Source of the DNA: Alopecurus myosuroides
Lineage: Eukaryota > Streptophyta > Magnoliopsida > Poales > Poaceae
Assembly (NCBI GenBank): GCA_028641055.1
Contig: CM054062.1
Coordinates: 144,042,459-144,106,458, forward strand
Reading direction: 5' to 3'
DNA: 64,000 bases
Part shown: positions 43,283 through 55,055 of the stretch, piece after piece
How the letters are laid out: every line of letters starts with the position of its first letter
How positions within the stretch are numbered: position 1 is the stretch's first letter
Position numbers and translations under genes: made by a program
Notes under the pieces: model-generated
Seen by the model: the letters and a program-made list of their open reading frames with translations, nothing else
Told to the model about the DNA's origin: nothing
The model's database searches: none

Positions 43283-43991
43283 CATCTGGTCGTCGTCCCG
43301 TCCCGGCACTCTGCATGTGTACTTTGTTTGAAGCTACTCGATATATATTAGTATACGAATGGGCTGATCTGGTTTCTGTTTTTCTAGTTTGAGATACAGT
43401 GGTTGAGACAGCAAGCCGGGCAGGCATGTCGAAGACGGAGGATTATTCACAAGTGGGCTGCTGCCCAATAGGGATACATGCTTGGTTCAGAACAAGGATC
43501 ATCATGCATTCTTGTCTCAAAGAGTGGAGACGAGAAGGGCCTGTCTTGAAACAACACATGTACGCTGCAACCCCCCGAGATCGCAGCATGCGTGGTACTG
43601 TAGGATATATAGAGGATAAGTACACTGCAACGGCTCTTGGGTCAGTGAAGTGTGCTAGTGGTAACAGCGCCTCATCGATCTCGGTAAAAGGGTCACGAAT
43701 GCTAACTCGGAGCATCACATCGATCGATGCTCACACATTTTCGCAGCTTGGGTGACATGGGAATATAATTCACGTGAGTGCCGCAGGTTTTGTCAGAGCA
43801 ACACGACTAGTGTAATATGCCCTGAATTATTCAGCACGTACGTACGTGTGGTCGTGTGGATGTATGTACAGTACAAGGAACTGATGTGAAATCGCATAAC
43901 TTTGTCCCTCCAAAAAAAAAAAAGATAAACTACAACTGTACTACACAACTAATTGCTCTTTATTTTCAGAGGGAAAACAAGCTCCGTTTTC
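43283..43991. other. Intergenic region 3' of the host gene (unit 2)
   Basis: No supported gene. The minus-strand AATAAA (plus TTTATT, near 43959) is the likely poly(A) signal of the host gene. Confidence 0.5.
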
Positions 43992-45149
43992 TCAAAATCG
44001 CCTCATCACGGGTTTCTTCTGGTCGCCGCCGCCCGACCCGACCGCCAGCGAAACGGCCTCCGCGAGCCTACCCATCCGCTCCGCCACGTCCGGCGGCAGG
44101 GCCACCGACGCCCTCCTCGGCCCCAGCAGCGCGCCCAGAACCTCCACCACCTCCTCCGCTCCCCACCCTCCCCTCCTCAGCTCCACGCAGCACCAGTCAA
44201 CCTTTAATGCCGATGTCGTCGCCTCGCCGCCGCTCGGGCCCACTCCCGTGATCTCCTCCACCTCCTCGTCGCCCCATCCGCCGCGCCTCAGCAGGGACCC
44301 TGCCCACTCCAGGTACGACCGCAGCCAAGAAGGGCGGCGTGACGCCGCCATTGCGGTGCTACTCGTGCTCTCCCTACGGACTTCAAGGAAACGGTCGCCT
44401 GCGGCAGCGGCGTCCGTCCAGAACTCGATCCACCGCGGTGCCCTGCCGGTCACCGAGTCGAGGCTCCGCCGAGCGGTCGAGGGCGGGGCGGGGGACGGCG
44501 CCGGCGGGGGAACTGGCGCCGAGAGCTGCCGTCGGAGGGGCGCGCCGGGGGGCGGCTCCGCGGTGAAGGCGCGGAGGAGGAAGTCGGCCACGTTGGCGCC
44601 GGCGAATGCGACGCCCGAGTCAGAGACGTGGAATACGGGGTTTCCGGCTAGGCAGGGGGTCGCCGGCACGTAATGCCGTCCGTGCACCGGAATGAGAGGC
44701 GGCGGGGGCGCCGCACGTCCTCCCCGGCGGCCCGGGAGGAGGGGCAGCGTCGCCGCCACGGCCGCCGGTATTTCTTGCGCGGCGAAGCGTAGGAGGCGAA
44801 GGCCGGCCGGAGACCGGTAGTCTGGGAAGCCGTCGCCTGAAGGCACGCCGAGGGCAAGGAGCTCGCGGAGTTCGGGCGGGAGCTGGAGACCGCCGAGAGC
44901 GGCCTCGGCTACGGCCAGCTCGGATTCGGAGAGACCCGGGAGAACGGATACGCCGGCCGCGGATAGGTGAGCCAGTACGGCCGCGGGGGAGGGCGCGGGT
45001 CCCGCCGCAGCGGAGGGGGGCGGCGCTGCCGCAGCGCGCGGGGTCGTGGGGGCGGATGCGCGTGTGGAGAGGCGGCGGAGGCCGGCGGCGTGGGATGGAG
45101 GGCGAGGGAGCCCGTGCGGTAGAGCCGGCCGGCGGTCCACGTCGACCAT
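43992..45149 (-). CDS. Intact 385-aa plant protein, SMI1/KNR4-like superfamily (unit 2)
   Basis: The translation equals the unit 1 copy (17400-18557) throughout as far as I compared it: MVDVDRR start, LPPELRELLALG block, WIEFWTDA block and the duplicated RRGGWG(D/A)EEV segment, ending MRRF. A second intact copy of a normally low-copy gene is direct evidence that the amplified unit carries functional-looking host sequence. The next gene on the same strand is the disrupted Harbinger ORF1-type gene about 450 bp upstream. Confidence 0.85.
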   Translation of the reverse strand: MVDVDRRPALPHGLPRPPSHAAGLRRLSTRASAPTTPRAAAAPPPSAAAGPAPSPAAVLAHLSAAGVSVLPGLSESELAVAEAALGGLQLPPELRELLALGVPSGDGFPDYRSPAGLRLLRFAAQEIPAAVAATLPLLPGRRGGRAAPPPPLIPVHGRHYVPATPCLAGNPVFHVSDSGVAFAGANVADFLLRAFTAEPPPGAPLRRQLSAPVPPPAPSPAPPSTARRSLDSVTGRAPRWIEFWTDAAAAGDRFLEVRRESTSSTAMAASRRPSWLRSYLEWAGSLLRRGGWGDEEVEEITGVGPSGGEATTSALKVDWCCVELRRGGWGAEEVVEVLGALLGPRRASVALPPDVAERMGRLAEAVSLAVGSGGGDQKKPVMRRF

Positions 45150-45604
45150 CGCTTAGTCTCAAGATTGGTTCTCGCCTGCGATGTACTGTAGGAGATGGAG
45201 GCAGGGAGCGACCGATTGAAGTGTTTTGGGCGCGGAAGGCGGTGGCCGTTTGGGTGTTATAGGAGTTTCAGGTGTGGGTCCCGTCCGGTGGGTTAGGTAG
45301 GGACAGGGGAAGAGGATTGACCGTTTAGTTTGGGCTTGCTCAGATTCTGATGTGGTTATGCCTTTGGTAAAATTTACGAAAAGCCCAGGGGCTGCTCAAA
45401 TTTAGACCGGATTTGTCCCGTTTTGGTCAGCCGTTCGGTCCACTGTCCGCCCGATTCTTGGGTACTGCACCCTACGGGGCTGTTTATTTGGTGGCAAAAA
45501 ATATTACAAAAGCAGACCACAGTTTCAAAGGCCGCGCCGGCCACGGTAAAGCCATGCCGGCCATGGTTCAGGCCATGGCGGCCGACGTACAAAAGGGCAC
45601 GTGA
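45150..45604. other. Host gene promoter side and degraded Harbinger terminus (unit 2)
   Basis: Same content as 18558-19012. No core promoter motif recognised. Confidence 0.4.
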
Positions 45605-46476
45605 TCATGGTTCACTCCTCGTCGTCCATGTACCGCTGCTGCTTTCTCTCGAAGTAGGTTTATTCCTCGGGGCAAGCGAGCTCAAGTCCATGGCCATGAT
45701 CTGCGCTTCTTGGGCGGCCAGCGCGAGCTCGACCTCCTTCTTCTTGATCTCGAGCCCCGCTTGCTTGGTCTCGGCCTCCTTGGCCCTTGTCTCGGCTTCC
45801 TTGGCCCATGTCCTCGCGTTCTCCTCCTCTATCTCCAGCTTCTTGGATTGGACGATGAAGAAATTCTTCGTCATCTCCTCTCGCTCCCGGCGCTTCTTCT
45901 CCTCCTCCCTCTCGTCCTTCTTCTCGCTGGTCTTGTCCTTCTGGGTGATGAGGCCCTTGAGGGTCTCTTGCATCGCGATCGTCGTGGCGTCCCGCTTCAA
46001 GTCCAGCTTCGAGTTGGTCCGGCCCCTTAGCGTTTCCGTTGTCGTGCCAACCCCTTGGCCGGGAGTCATCCGAGGGACCGACAGTTGTCCCCGGCCTTTC
46101 TTGAGGAGGCTGTGGAGCTCCTTCCACTTCTGGTTGTCCTTGAGCATGTTGTAGCAATGGGCGAAGTTGATGGACCTTCCCCCATGCTCGGCCTTGAACA
46201 GATCCAACGCCTACAAAAAATATGGGGCAAGTGGAAACCATGTGACCAGGGGCAACTTGATGCCGGGGACAATGGCACGCATGAACTAGGGACTCACCAA
46301 GTCTGCGATCCCATGGCCACTCTGCGGCCGCGCCGCCGCGTGCTCGAAGGACCCAGTGAACTTGCTGCACTCGGCCGAGATGAGCCCAAACCTTTTTTGG
46401 ATGGACATCTCCGACCGTGTTGTGACCAAGGAGTAGGGCGGAAGTAGTGCCCTTTCATGGTAGTTCTTGTACATGC
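45605..46476 (-). pseudogene. PIF/Harbinger ORF1-type gene, C-terminal half (at S3)
   Basis: Exons 46298-46476 and 45605-46210 with an 87 bp GT-AG intron (46211-46297). One substitution against unit 1 near 46028 changes ETPRGR to ETLRGR. Coiled coil and stop as in unit 1. It joins the N-terminal part at 62886 across S3. Confidence 0.75.
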
Positions 46477-47754
46477 TGAAAGTACATGTTTCCTAATCCT
46501 AGTTTTTGATGTTTGATTACAACACTTGGAAGTATTTGACCATTGTGCTTAAGTGTTCTAGAAAACGCATGACAAATATACAAAGCTATAAGAGCACAAA
46601 AATGGAGAAAGGAAAACATGTCGAAACATTTGTTTGTTGAAGAAAAGAGTCAAAGCAAGAAGAAGGAGGAAGAAGAAAAAGAAGGGGAAGAAGAAGAAAG
46701 GGAACTGCCTGGCCGAGCCTCAGGCCGGGGGCGTCTATTAGGTGGCCGACCTGGTGGCCAGCCTAGGCCGGGCTCTCCTCTACGTAGGCTGGGCGCTGCC
46801 TAGCCGGCCTGATGGCCGGCCCAGGCCGGGCTCGAGGCCGGGAGCGTCGGGGTGAGGGCCGGCCTAGCTGCCGGCCCAGGCCGGGCTCCCTGCACGACAG
46901 GCCAGCCTCCGTGCTGGCCAGGCCGGGCTCCAGACCGGGCACTCTGCACAGCACAAGAAAACCCCCAACGGCCACTTTATCCCCCCACTATAAATAGGAC
47001 TTGTCTCCTACCTTTTGGAGGTGTCAAATAAGCTTTCTCTCACCTCCATTGTTGACCACCTCCAAGCTTCAAGGTTCTCCCCAAATACCCAACCAAATCC
47101 ATTGATCTCTTGGGATTTGGAGGAGAAGATCTAGATCTACAACTTCACCAAGCCGATTCGTCATCAACCCACTCATCCCCTAGGGATCTTGTTGTTCTTG
47201 GTTCATTGGAGCCAAGAACCTTGTTGCTTCTAGCTCATTGGATCTTGGAGCCTTGTTGTTGTCCCCGAGGCTCTTGTGCTCGTGGAGTCTTGGTGGCTCC
47301 GAGGATTTGGTGAGGACCCTCCAAAGTTGTGGAGTGTGCCTCATCCTTGTAAAGGTTCTAGTTGTCAACCTCAACGGCAACATAGTGATTCGAGCCTCTC
47401 CACATCGGTGGAAGGACTCAAAGGAGATATTGTGTGCCATTTGAGCGCTACTCGGTGTTCCACATTGGTGGCACCGCACCGCTCCAACGTAGATTAGCTT
47501 CCAGGGAAGTGAAATTCGGGATAAATCTCCGCGTCATTGTGTTTGGTTATCCCTCAACTTACCTTTACTTGTTGCTACTAGCTTAGTCATATACATACCT
47601 TGTTCTAGTTGTATTTGCTCAACATATAGGATTGTTCACCTAGTTGCATAATCTAGACAATCTATATTTTAGCACCATCTTGTTAAATCGAAAAAGAAGC
47701 TAAAATTTGTAGTTAACCTATTCACCCTCCTCGAGTTAACCTCTCGATCTTTCA
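46477..47754 (+). mobile_element. Sirevirus 5' LTR (S3)
   Basis: 1278 bp, TGAAAG...CTTTCA, TATAAATA at 46989-46996. Essentially identical to the S2 5' LTR; one T/C difference seen in the CpG block near 46723. Confidence 0.93.
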
Positions 47755-47756
47755 AT

Positions 47757-47768
47757 TGGTATCAGAGC
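47757..47768 (+). promoter_or_regulatory. Primer binding site for initiator tRNA-Met (S3)
   Basis: TGGTATCAGAGC, two bases after the LTR. Confidence 0.93.
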
Positions 47769-47813
47769 CTCGTCTCTTTATTAAGGGCTTTACCTCCTAA
47801 AGAGGAGGAAAGG

Positions 47814-49825
47814 ATGGCTAATGACCCCGTCACCATGGAGGGGATTCAAAAGATAATCCAAGCTATGATTGATAGTTCCGAGAAAAAGATGGAGGGACTA
47901 ATAAAAGAATTGGCATCTTCATCTAATCAATCTAAAGAGAATGTCGCATGAGATGAAAATTGAAATCCCATTGTGTCGAAGGAAGAATCCGCAACTTCGG
48001 CACCTGGAAATGGTGGTGGTGGAAATTCCTTTGGTTTTGCTTATAACAATGCCCCTAATGTTCAACATCCACATGTGAATCATCTTGGTGCACATCCTAT
48101 GGTAGATAGGCACCGTTTTACTAATTGCAAAGCTTCCATGAAGTCTTATATGTGCATCTCTTAAATGCAAATATGGAGAATTGTTGATAAGGGGTATGAG
48201 CCACAGGATCCCTTGAACTTAAGCTCAAGTGACATCATAGATGAGCAAGTCAACGCTCATTCCATGCACATGTTGGAGAAGGAAATGGAAAAGGAAGGAG
48301 TTGAGCACATCCGGTCCTTCTCAAGTGAAAAGAAAGCTTGGGATTGCCTTGTTGATATGTATGACGGCAACATCAACCTTCAACGATCCAAAAAGTCAAT
48401 CATCCAAAGACAAGTTGAACACTTTCATTTGAGTGATGGAGAGAACATTGAAGATATGTTTAGAAGACTCAAGGCTATCATAAATGACATGGAGATTGTG
48501 GATTCAAGGATTGCACGGAGGATTGGGCCAAGGAGAAATTTCTAATCACCTCGATTCCATATAATGAAAACATGGTGATGAATGTGCAATCAAGGGCCGA
48601 TTACTTGGATTTATCCCCCAATGATGTGTTGGGTCTCTTCGTCACTCTAAAAGTCATGAAGCAAACCTCCGATGATGTCATGGCCCGTGTAAACGGAATG
48701 ATGAGATCCTCTCTTGCCTTGAAGGCCAGGGCCACTCCCCATGAAGAAAATGACTCAAGTGCTGATGGTGGATCCACATATGAGATCTCCGAGAAAGAGA
48801 TGAAGACATCACATGAAGAATGCTTGGCCCTTGCTCAACACAAGTGGTGGAAGAAGGGAGATTTTAGATCAAATGACACCAAGAACAAGGGAAAGGAAGT
48901 CTCAAGCACGAAGAAGGCAAGAACTTGCTTCAATTGGGGAGATACCGAGCACTTTGTTGCCGAGTGCCCCTTCAAGATTAGAATTGAAAATGGTGGAAGA
49001 CTTATCAAGAAATACACCTTAATTCCCAAGTCCAAGAACTTCATCGAGAGAGGCCCTCCTAGGGCATTGATTGCAAAAGAAGTTGAGTACACGTCCGGTG
49101 GTGAAGAGAGTGATGATGATGAACAAGTAGGTATGGCGTCCATGGCTAAGGGCGTCGTAACTCCTAACTTAAGCTCTCTCTTCTCCAACCCTAATGACAA
49201 CAAGGGTCCCTCGATTCACAAGTGCTTCATGGCCAAGGGTATATCCCCAAAGGTGAATCCTACACTAAAAATTTCGAACTCTTCTACTCCTTCACTATTA
49301 AATTGTGTTGAGGAAAACCCCTTGACAAACTTTGTGGAGAAACTAGAAGGAGAAACTAAATTTATCTTTGTCTCTCTCATGGATCAATTAAGTGAGGCAC
49401 ATGGCCTCATTGATGAACATGAGGAGAGAACAACATTGCTTGAAAAGTTTGCTCGTGATGATGCTAGTAAAATTGAGGAGCTTGAGAAATCTTTAGATGA
49501 ATCACATTTCTTTAGAGAAAGCTTAGAGGATACCTTTGCAATTGACATATCTAAAGTAAAACTTGATTGTGAGCATGCTTTTGCTAAGGTAACGGAATTC
49601 ATGTTCTTAAATGATGCAACTAACCAAGGCTACAATAAACTCATTAAGGATTTTGATAAGCTTAAAATTGATCATCGAACAATTTCAAATGAGCTCAAAA
49701 ACTTAAAAGGGTTAAAAAATATAAATGCAAACTCTTGTGCTACTAACCTTTTGTGTGTCAAGGCAACTCTAATTGAGGAGAACAAGAGGTTTAAGGCACA
49801 ACTCAACAAAGGTCTTTCCACATGA
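47814..49825 (+). pseudogene. Copia gag with an extra frameshift (S3)
   Basis: Same early stops as S2. In addition, one base is missing near 48490 (S2 reads 'gacatgagag', S3 'gacatggag'), splitting the 553-codon stretch of S2 into frames 48165-48545 and 48572-49825. The zinc knuckle again has Trp for the second Cys. Confidence 0.87.
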
Positions 49826-50270
49826 ATCCAAGGGAAAAAGAACCTTAATGATCTTTTGAGTAGTCAAAAGAGAGTTATTGGCAAGGAAGGCCTTGGTTTC
49901 GGTTCCACTTCCAAGGTGGCCTACAAGAGGAAGTAAACTACCTCCACTAACTCTATTGTTTTTGTGAAGGAGGGGGAGTTGGATAATGATGAAGATGAGT
50001 TTGATATAATTTCTAAGAGTATTGTTCCTAGGAACATTACTACTCACAACAACTTTGCGGGAAAGTACAACCCGTCTTATGTGCTTCTTAAATCTATTGA
50101 TGGTCATGTTTATGCAAAATATGTTGACACCTCATATGGTGATGATTACAAGTATGATATTTGGGTTCCTAAGACCCTTGTGACTATAAAGAAAGGACCC
50201 ATCCAAAAATGGGTACCTAAAACAAGAAGTTGATTCATTGTAGGGTTGTGCTTCCGATGGAACATCTTGG

Positions 50271-50801
50271 ATGATTGATACTGGTTGTTCCACACACATG
50301 ACCGAAAGCAAGGAAGTGTTAGATGACCTAAAGCTCCAACTTCTCAAATTTTATCATGTAACTATTTTTGATGGTTCACAACTTAAGGTATTGGGACATG
50401 GCAAGGTGGTCATTTCTCCGGATTCATCCATTGAGAAAGTCCTCCTTGTTGAATCCCTTGGCTATAATCTTCTTTCCGTCTTGCAACTCTGCGAATGCAA
50501 TTTTACATGTGTATTTGGGCGTCATCACGTGCTTGTCCTTCACACCATTTATCTTGAAGTAGCCTTTGTTGGATTTGTGGAAAACGGTATGTATGTAATG
50601 GATTTCTCGAAAGAAACTACACATATCGCCACTTGTCTAATGGCCAAATCCGACGTGGGTTGGCTTTGGCATTGCCGCTTGGGCCACGTCGGTATGAGAA
50701 ATCTACAAACTCTTGTGAAGGGTGAGCACGTGGTAGGACTAAAGTGTGAATTTTTCCAAAGATCGCCCTTGTATCTCTTGTATTGCCGGAAATATGCATG
50801 A
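50271..50801 (+). pseudogene. Copia protease and pre-integrase domain (S3)
   Basis: IDTGCSTHMT and WHCRLGHVG motifs as in S2, with the same frame loss at the end. Confidence 0.87.
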
Positions 50802-51871
50802 GAAGAATCATCCCAAGACATCAATCATCTCCACAACAAGGCCCTTTGAGCGTATTCACTTGGACTTATTTGGGCCTCCCACATATGATAGTCTCGGTGG
50901 CAAAAAGTATTGTTTGGTGATTGTTGATGATTATACAAGATACACTTGGGTATTCTATATCAAGAAGAAGAGTGAGACTCAAGAAAAGTTCATATCTTGG
51001 GCCACGGAAGTGCAACACCAATATGACACCAAGATCTTGTCAATTAGGAGTGACAATGGGTCCGAGTTCAAGAACTAAACCATGGATGAATTCTTGAGTG
51101 AGGAGGGCATAAGGCATCAATATTCCTCTGTGTACACCCTTCAACAAAATGGTGTAGCAGAGAGGAAGAATTGCACACTTTATGATATGGCAAGAAACTA
51201 TGATGGCCGAGTTCAAATCCCCATATAACTTTTGGGCCAAAGCCATCAATACCGCTTGTCATCTATCTAACCGACTCTTCCTTCGTCCGATGATTGGTAT
51301 GACTCCATATGAACTCCTAACCGGTAACAAACCCAACCTCAAGTATCTTCGAGTTTTTGGTTGTAAATGTCAAGTTTACATCAAAGGGACTAGATTGTCT
51401 AAATTTGATCCTAGAACTTTTGAAGGCATATTTGTTGGTTATGCCACGAACTCTCACACTTATAGAGTCTACAACATATCCACCGGGTGTGATGAAGAAT
51501 CTATGAATATGGAGTTTCATGAGGATAATGGCTCCCAAGTGGAGCAAATTGATTGTGATGATGTAGGTGATGAACCTTCCTCCATAGCCATAGGAAGAAT
51601 GGGTATAGGTCCACTTATACCCATTGAGGGACACCTTCTAGAAAATGTGGATGGGACTAGCTCGACGCAAGTGGATCCCTCTACATCAACCACCAATCAA
51701 ATGGTAGACCAAGAACAAGACCTTCAAGTGGATACCTCTCATCAAGAAAGTGATCAAGATCCACCCAATGATAATGGTGGAAATGATTCTGGTGACTCTT
51801 CACCAAGAACTCCACTCCGGATAGATCATGGTCTTGATGAAGGAAATGATGAGGATATTCCCCCCAAATGA
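50746..51871 (+). pseudogene. Copia integrase (S3)
   Basis: LDLFGP, IRSDNGSEF and NGVAERKN motifs with the same TAA (51076-51078) and later frame change as S2. Confidence 0.87.
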
Positions 51872-51874
51872 GAA

Positions 51875-52258
51875 TGCCTATGATGCACTAATTCGCATCA
51901 TGACTCGTCAAGCCTCAAGATTGCAATCACATTATCAAAAGAATATTATTGGTGGTTTGGGAAGAAGTGTCTCCACTCGTGGACAAGTGCTCAAGTTTCG
52001 TGGTATTCACTCATATGTCTCTCATGTTGAACCTATCAAAGTGTATGATGCTCTTGAAGATGAAGATTGGGTTCAATCCATGCATGAAGAGCTCCCTAAT
52101 TTTGAAAGAAACAAAGTATGGTCCCTAGTGGAAAGACCCAAGGATCATAATGTCATTGGAAAAAAATGGGTGTTCAAGAACAAGCAAGACTCTCATGGGA
52201 AAGTGATTCGCAACAAGGCTCGATTGGTTGCTCAAGGCTACTATCAAGTCGAAAGGAC
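51875..52258 (+). pseudogene. Copia reverse transcriptase, N-terminal part (S3)
   Basis: VIGKKWVFKNK and NKARLVAQGY, cut by the LINE as in S2. Confidence 0.86.
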
Positions 52259-52779
52259 TTTTTTTTGAAACATTTTCGACTGCAGGGGAGTCCCCCACAG
52301 ACCTTTATTGCCACAAAAAAAGAGTTTACAAATATTTACATATATACAGAGAAGGATAGACTAAGATAGTCTATCACAAACTAAAGTAAGGTGTTAAGCC
52401 ATGATGAAATTTCTCAGCCAAGGAAGCACCCAACCTATGCCTAAGCAAGGTGAGATCCAGCATGAAACCAACTTTCCCACCCTTGAAGGAATGTCTCTCA
52501 AACTTGAAGATAACTCCATTCCTCTGTTTACAGATGTTCCAACATGCAAGAATCACTATCTCAGTGAAACAAGGACCTTTGGAACTCTTTTTCGCATTGG
52601 AGAGATTAGCCAAAACTGTGTTATCACTCCAAGGTATCTGCAGGTAATTCCAGATTCTAGAGCTGAAAACACATTGGAAAAACAAATGTGTCCAGTCCTC
52701 AAGACAGAGTTGTTTACATAGGACGCAACACTCAGTCCCATCAATCTTCCATTTCCTTCTCTTAATCATATCTTTGGTA
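52259..52779 (-). mobile_element. 5'-truncated LINE fragment, antisense (S3)
   Basis: Poly-T start and a minus-strand zf-RVT frame (stop at 52374), the same insertion as in S2. Confidence 0.82.
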
Positions 52780-53460
52780 TTAATTGACCACGGTGAAACT
52801 TTCGCTCCCGTAGCTAGACTTGAATCCATTCATATATTACGTGCAGTTTCCACTAGCCATAACTTCATCTTGCATCAAATGGATGTTAAAAGTGCTTTTC
52901 TCAATGGTCCTCTAAATGAAATGGTATATGTTAAACAACCCGCGGGGTTCGAGGATCCCAAGTATCCTAACCATGTCTACTTCCTCCATAAGGCTTTGTA
53001 TGGCCTCAAACAAGCCCCACGTGCTTGGTATGATCATCTAAAGGAGTTCCTAGTAGATCGTGGTTTCGTACTTGGGATAATTGACCCACACTTTTTACCA
53101 AAAGTGTAGATGGACATTTTGTTCGTTTATCAAGTATATGTTGATGATATTATATTTGGATCTTCTAATGTGAGTTTTGTAGACCAATTTTCCAAACTAA
53201 TGACAAGTGAGTTTGATATGTCTATGATGGGAGAATTGAAGTTCTTTCTTGGCTTTCAGATCAAGCAATATTATGAAGGAAATTTTATTTTTCAAGCAAA
53301 ATATATTCAAGACATGCTCAAGAAATTTGATATGAACAATGCCAAGTCACTAGCTTATCCAATGTCAACAGCCGTGAATCTTACTATGGATCACGAAGGT
53401 ATACCGGTTGATCCCAAACTTTATCGTTCTAGGATCTTTGCTTTATCTTTGTGCATCTAG
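52780..53460 (+). pseudogene. Copia reverse transcriptase, catalytic part (S3)
   Basis: QMDVKSAFLNG, TAG at 53107-53109, YVDD at 53137-53148, frame loss near 53440. Breaks are identical to S2. Confidence 0.9.
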
Positions 53461-54085
53461 ACCGGATATTATGTTTAGTGTGGGTTTGTGTGCAAGATTT
53501 CAATCCAACCCCAAGGAAAGTCATATGATTGCGGTCAAAAGGATTCTTAGGTATTTGGTTGACACTCCTACACATGGCCTTTGGTATCCATCGAACACAA
53601 CTTTTGATCTTGTGGGATATTCGGATGAGGATTGGGGAGGTGACAAGGTGGATAGAAAATCAACCTTGGGTGCTTGCCAATTCCTTGGTCGGTCACTCGT
53701 GTGTTGTTATTCCAAGAAGCAAAATTGAATTGCCACCTCCTCCACGGAAGCGGAGTATATTTACGCCGCTAGTTGTTGCTCTGAACTCTTATGGATGAGG
53801 CAATGTCTTAAGGATTTTGGAATTGAGATTAAGACAATGCCTCTTTTGTGTGATAATGAGAATGCTATAAAGATTGGTCACAATCTGGCACTTCATGGAA
53901 ATACCAAGCATATTGAGATTCGGTATCATTTCATTCGAGATCATCTGGACAATGGAGATATCTCACTTTCCTATGTCAACACCAAAGATCAACTTGTCGA
54001 CATACTCACAAAACCTCTAGATGAGAAGAGATTCAAGCAATTAAGGAGTAAGCTCAATATGGTATGTGCAAGCAATTTTAGTTGA
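53408..54085 (+). pseudogene. Copia RT end and RNase H (S3)
   Basis: Same as S2, including the in-frame TGA at 53726-53728. Confidence 0.9.
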
Positions 54086-55055
54086 TTGAAAATCTTGCAT
54101 ACACACCTCTACTAGACTCCTATTTGGCTCTTAGATGTACGTGTAGACATAGGGGGAGTGTAGCTCAATCAATGAGTCAACATTACTCCTATAATGCATA
54201 AATAAATAAATCATGCATGATGATCATTTAAAAAGATATAATGTGCTTTAATGATGAGTTTCGACAATGCACCCAAGATATATCTTCGCGGTGTCATATC
54301 GAGCATACTCATACATGGTGGCTAAGGCCACCGCCCAAATCGAAGATTCGAGTTTTTGTTTGGTTTTTCATATTGATAGGACATTTGGTGTTCAACTCAT
54401 ATGCATATTCACTCTTTTATTCCATAACACATCCAATGTCGCTCTTTGTTATTTTTGTGGTGTTATTATTTCATCCATTAGATGTGTGAGGAAATCATCA
54501 TACTAATCCTTCGCTCCATGTGCACAACATCTTGCTTCATACATCATCAAAACTTTGCATTAAGTACATGGTCAAACAACTTGCTTAAAACAAAAAAATT
54601 GGAACAAAGTCTTGTATCCATGTTGTTAAAACTGGTAGTATGCCTAAATTTTTTTTACTAAAAAAAAACAAACCAACACATTCAAAATCCACAACAAAAA
54701 AAGGGGATTTTTTCAGAAAACCCGGCCCCCGGCTCTGTCGCTTGGTGCCCGGCCTAACGCCGCAGGTTGCCCCCGGCCTAGGCCGGGGTCGAGGCCGGCA
54801 GGCTCGGGTGGGTACCCGTCCTGGCCAGCTGCCCTGCGCCACTTAATCCACGCATGCGGGGGGGGGGGGGGTCTTAGATCTCATCTTCTTGTCCCCTCCC
54901 CCACCCAAAAACCTCCATGGGTGCCAAGCCCCAAGCTTTTCTCCACCCACCCCCTCCCTCTAGAATCCATCCCAACCACCCTTCTCCTTAGATCTGCTAC
55001 CTTAGCCTCTCCCTCCCCTACTCATCCAAACGGATTTCTCATTGGTGGGGATTAA
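54086..55055 (+). other. Sirevirus post-pol spacer (S3)
   Basis: No gene. GC-rich palindromic patch near 54717-54822 and a longer poly-G run near 54858. Confidence 0.6.

Larger units (their letters stand above)
26567..53157. repeat. Tandem unit 2 of the ~26.6 kb direct repeat
   Basis: 26591 bp. It is nearly identical to unit 3 over the 10.8 kb they share, apart from a few substitutions, poly-G length and an 11 bp insertion in unit 3. It is nearly identical to unit 1 from about 14670 onward, with a one-base deletion in gag (near 48490) as the main coding difference. Confidence 0.97.
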
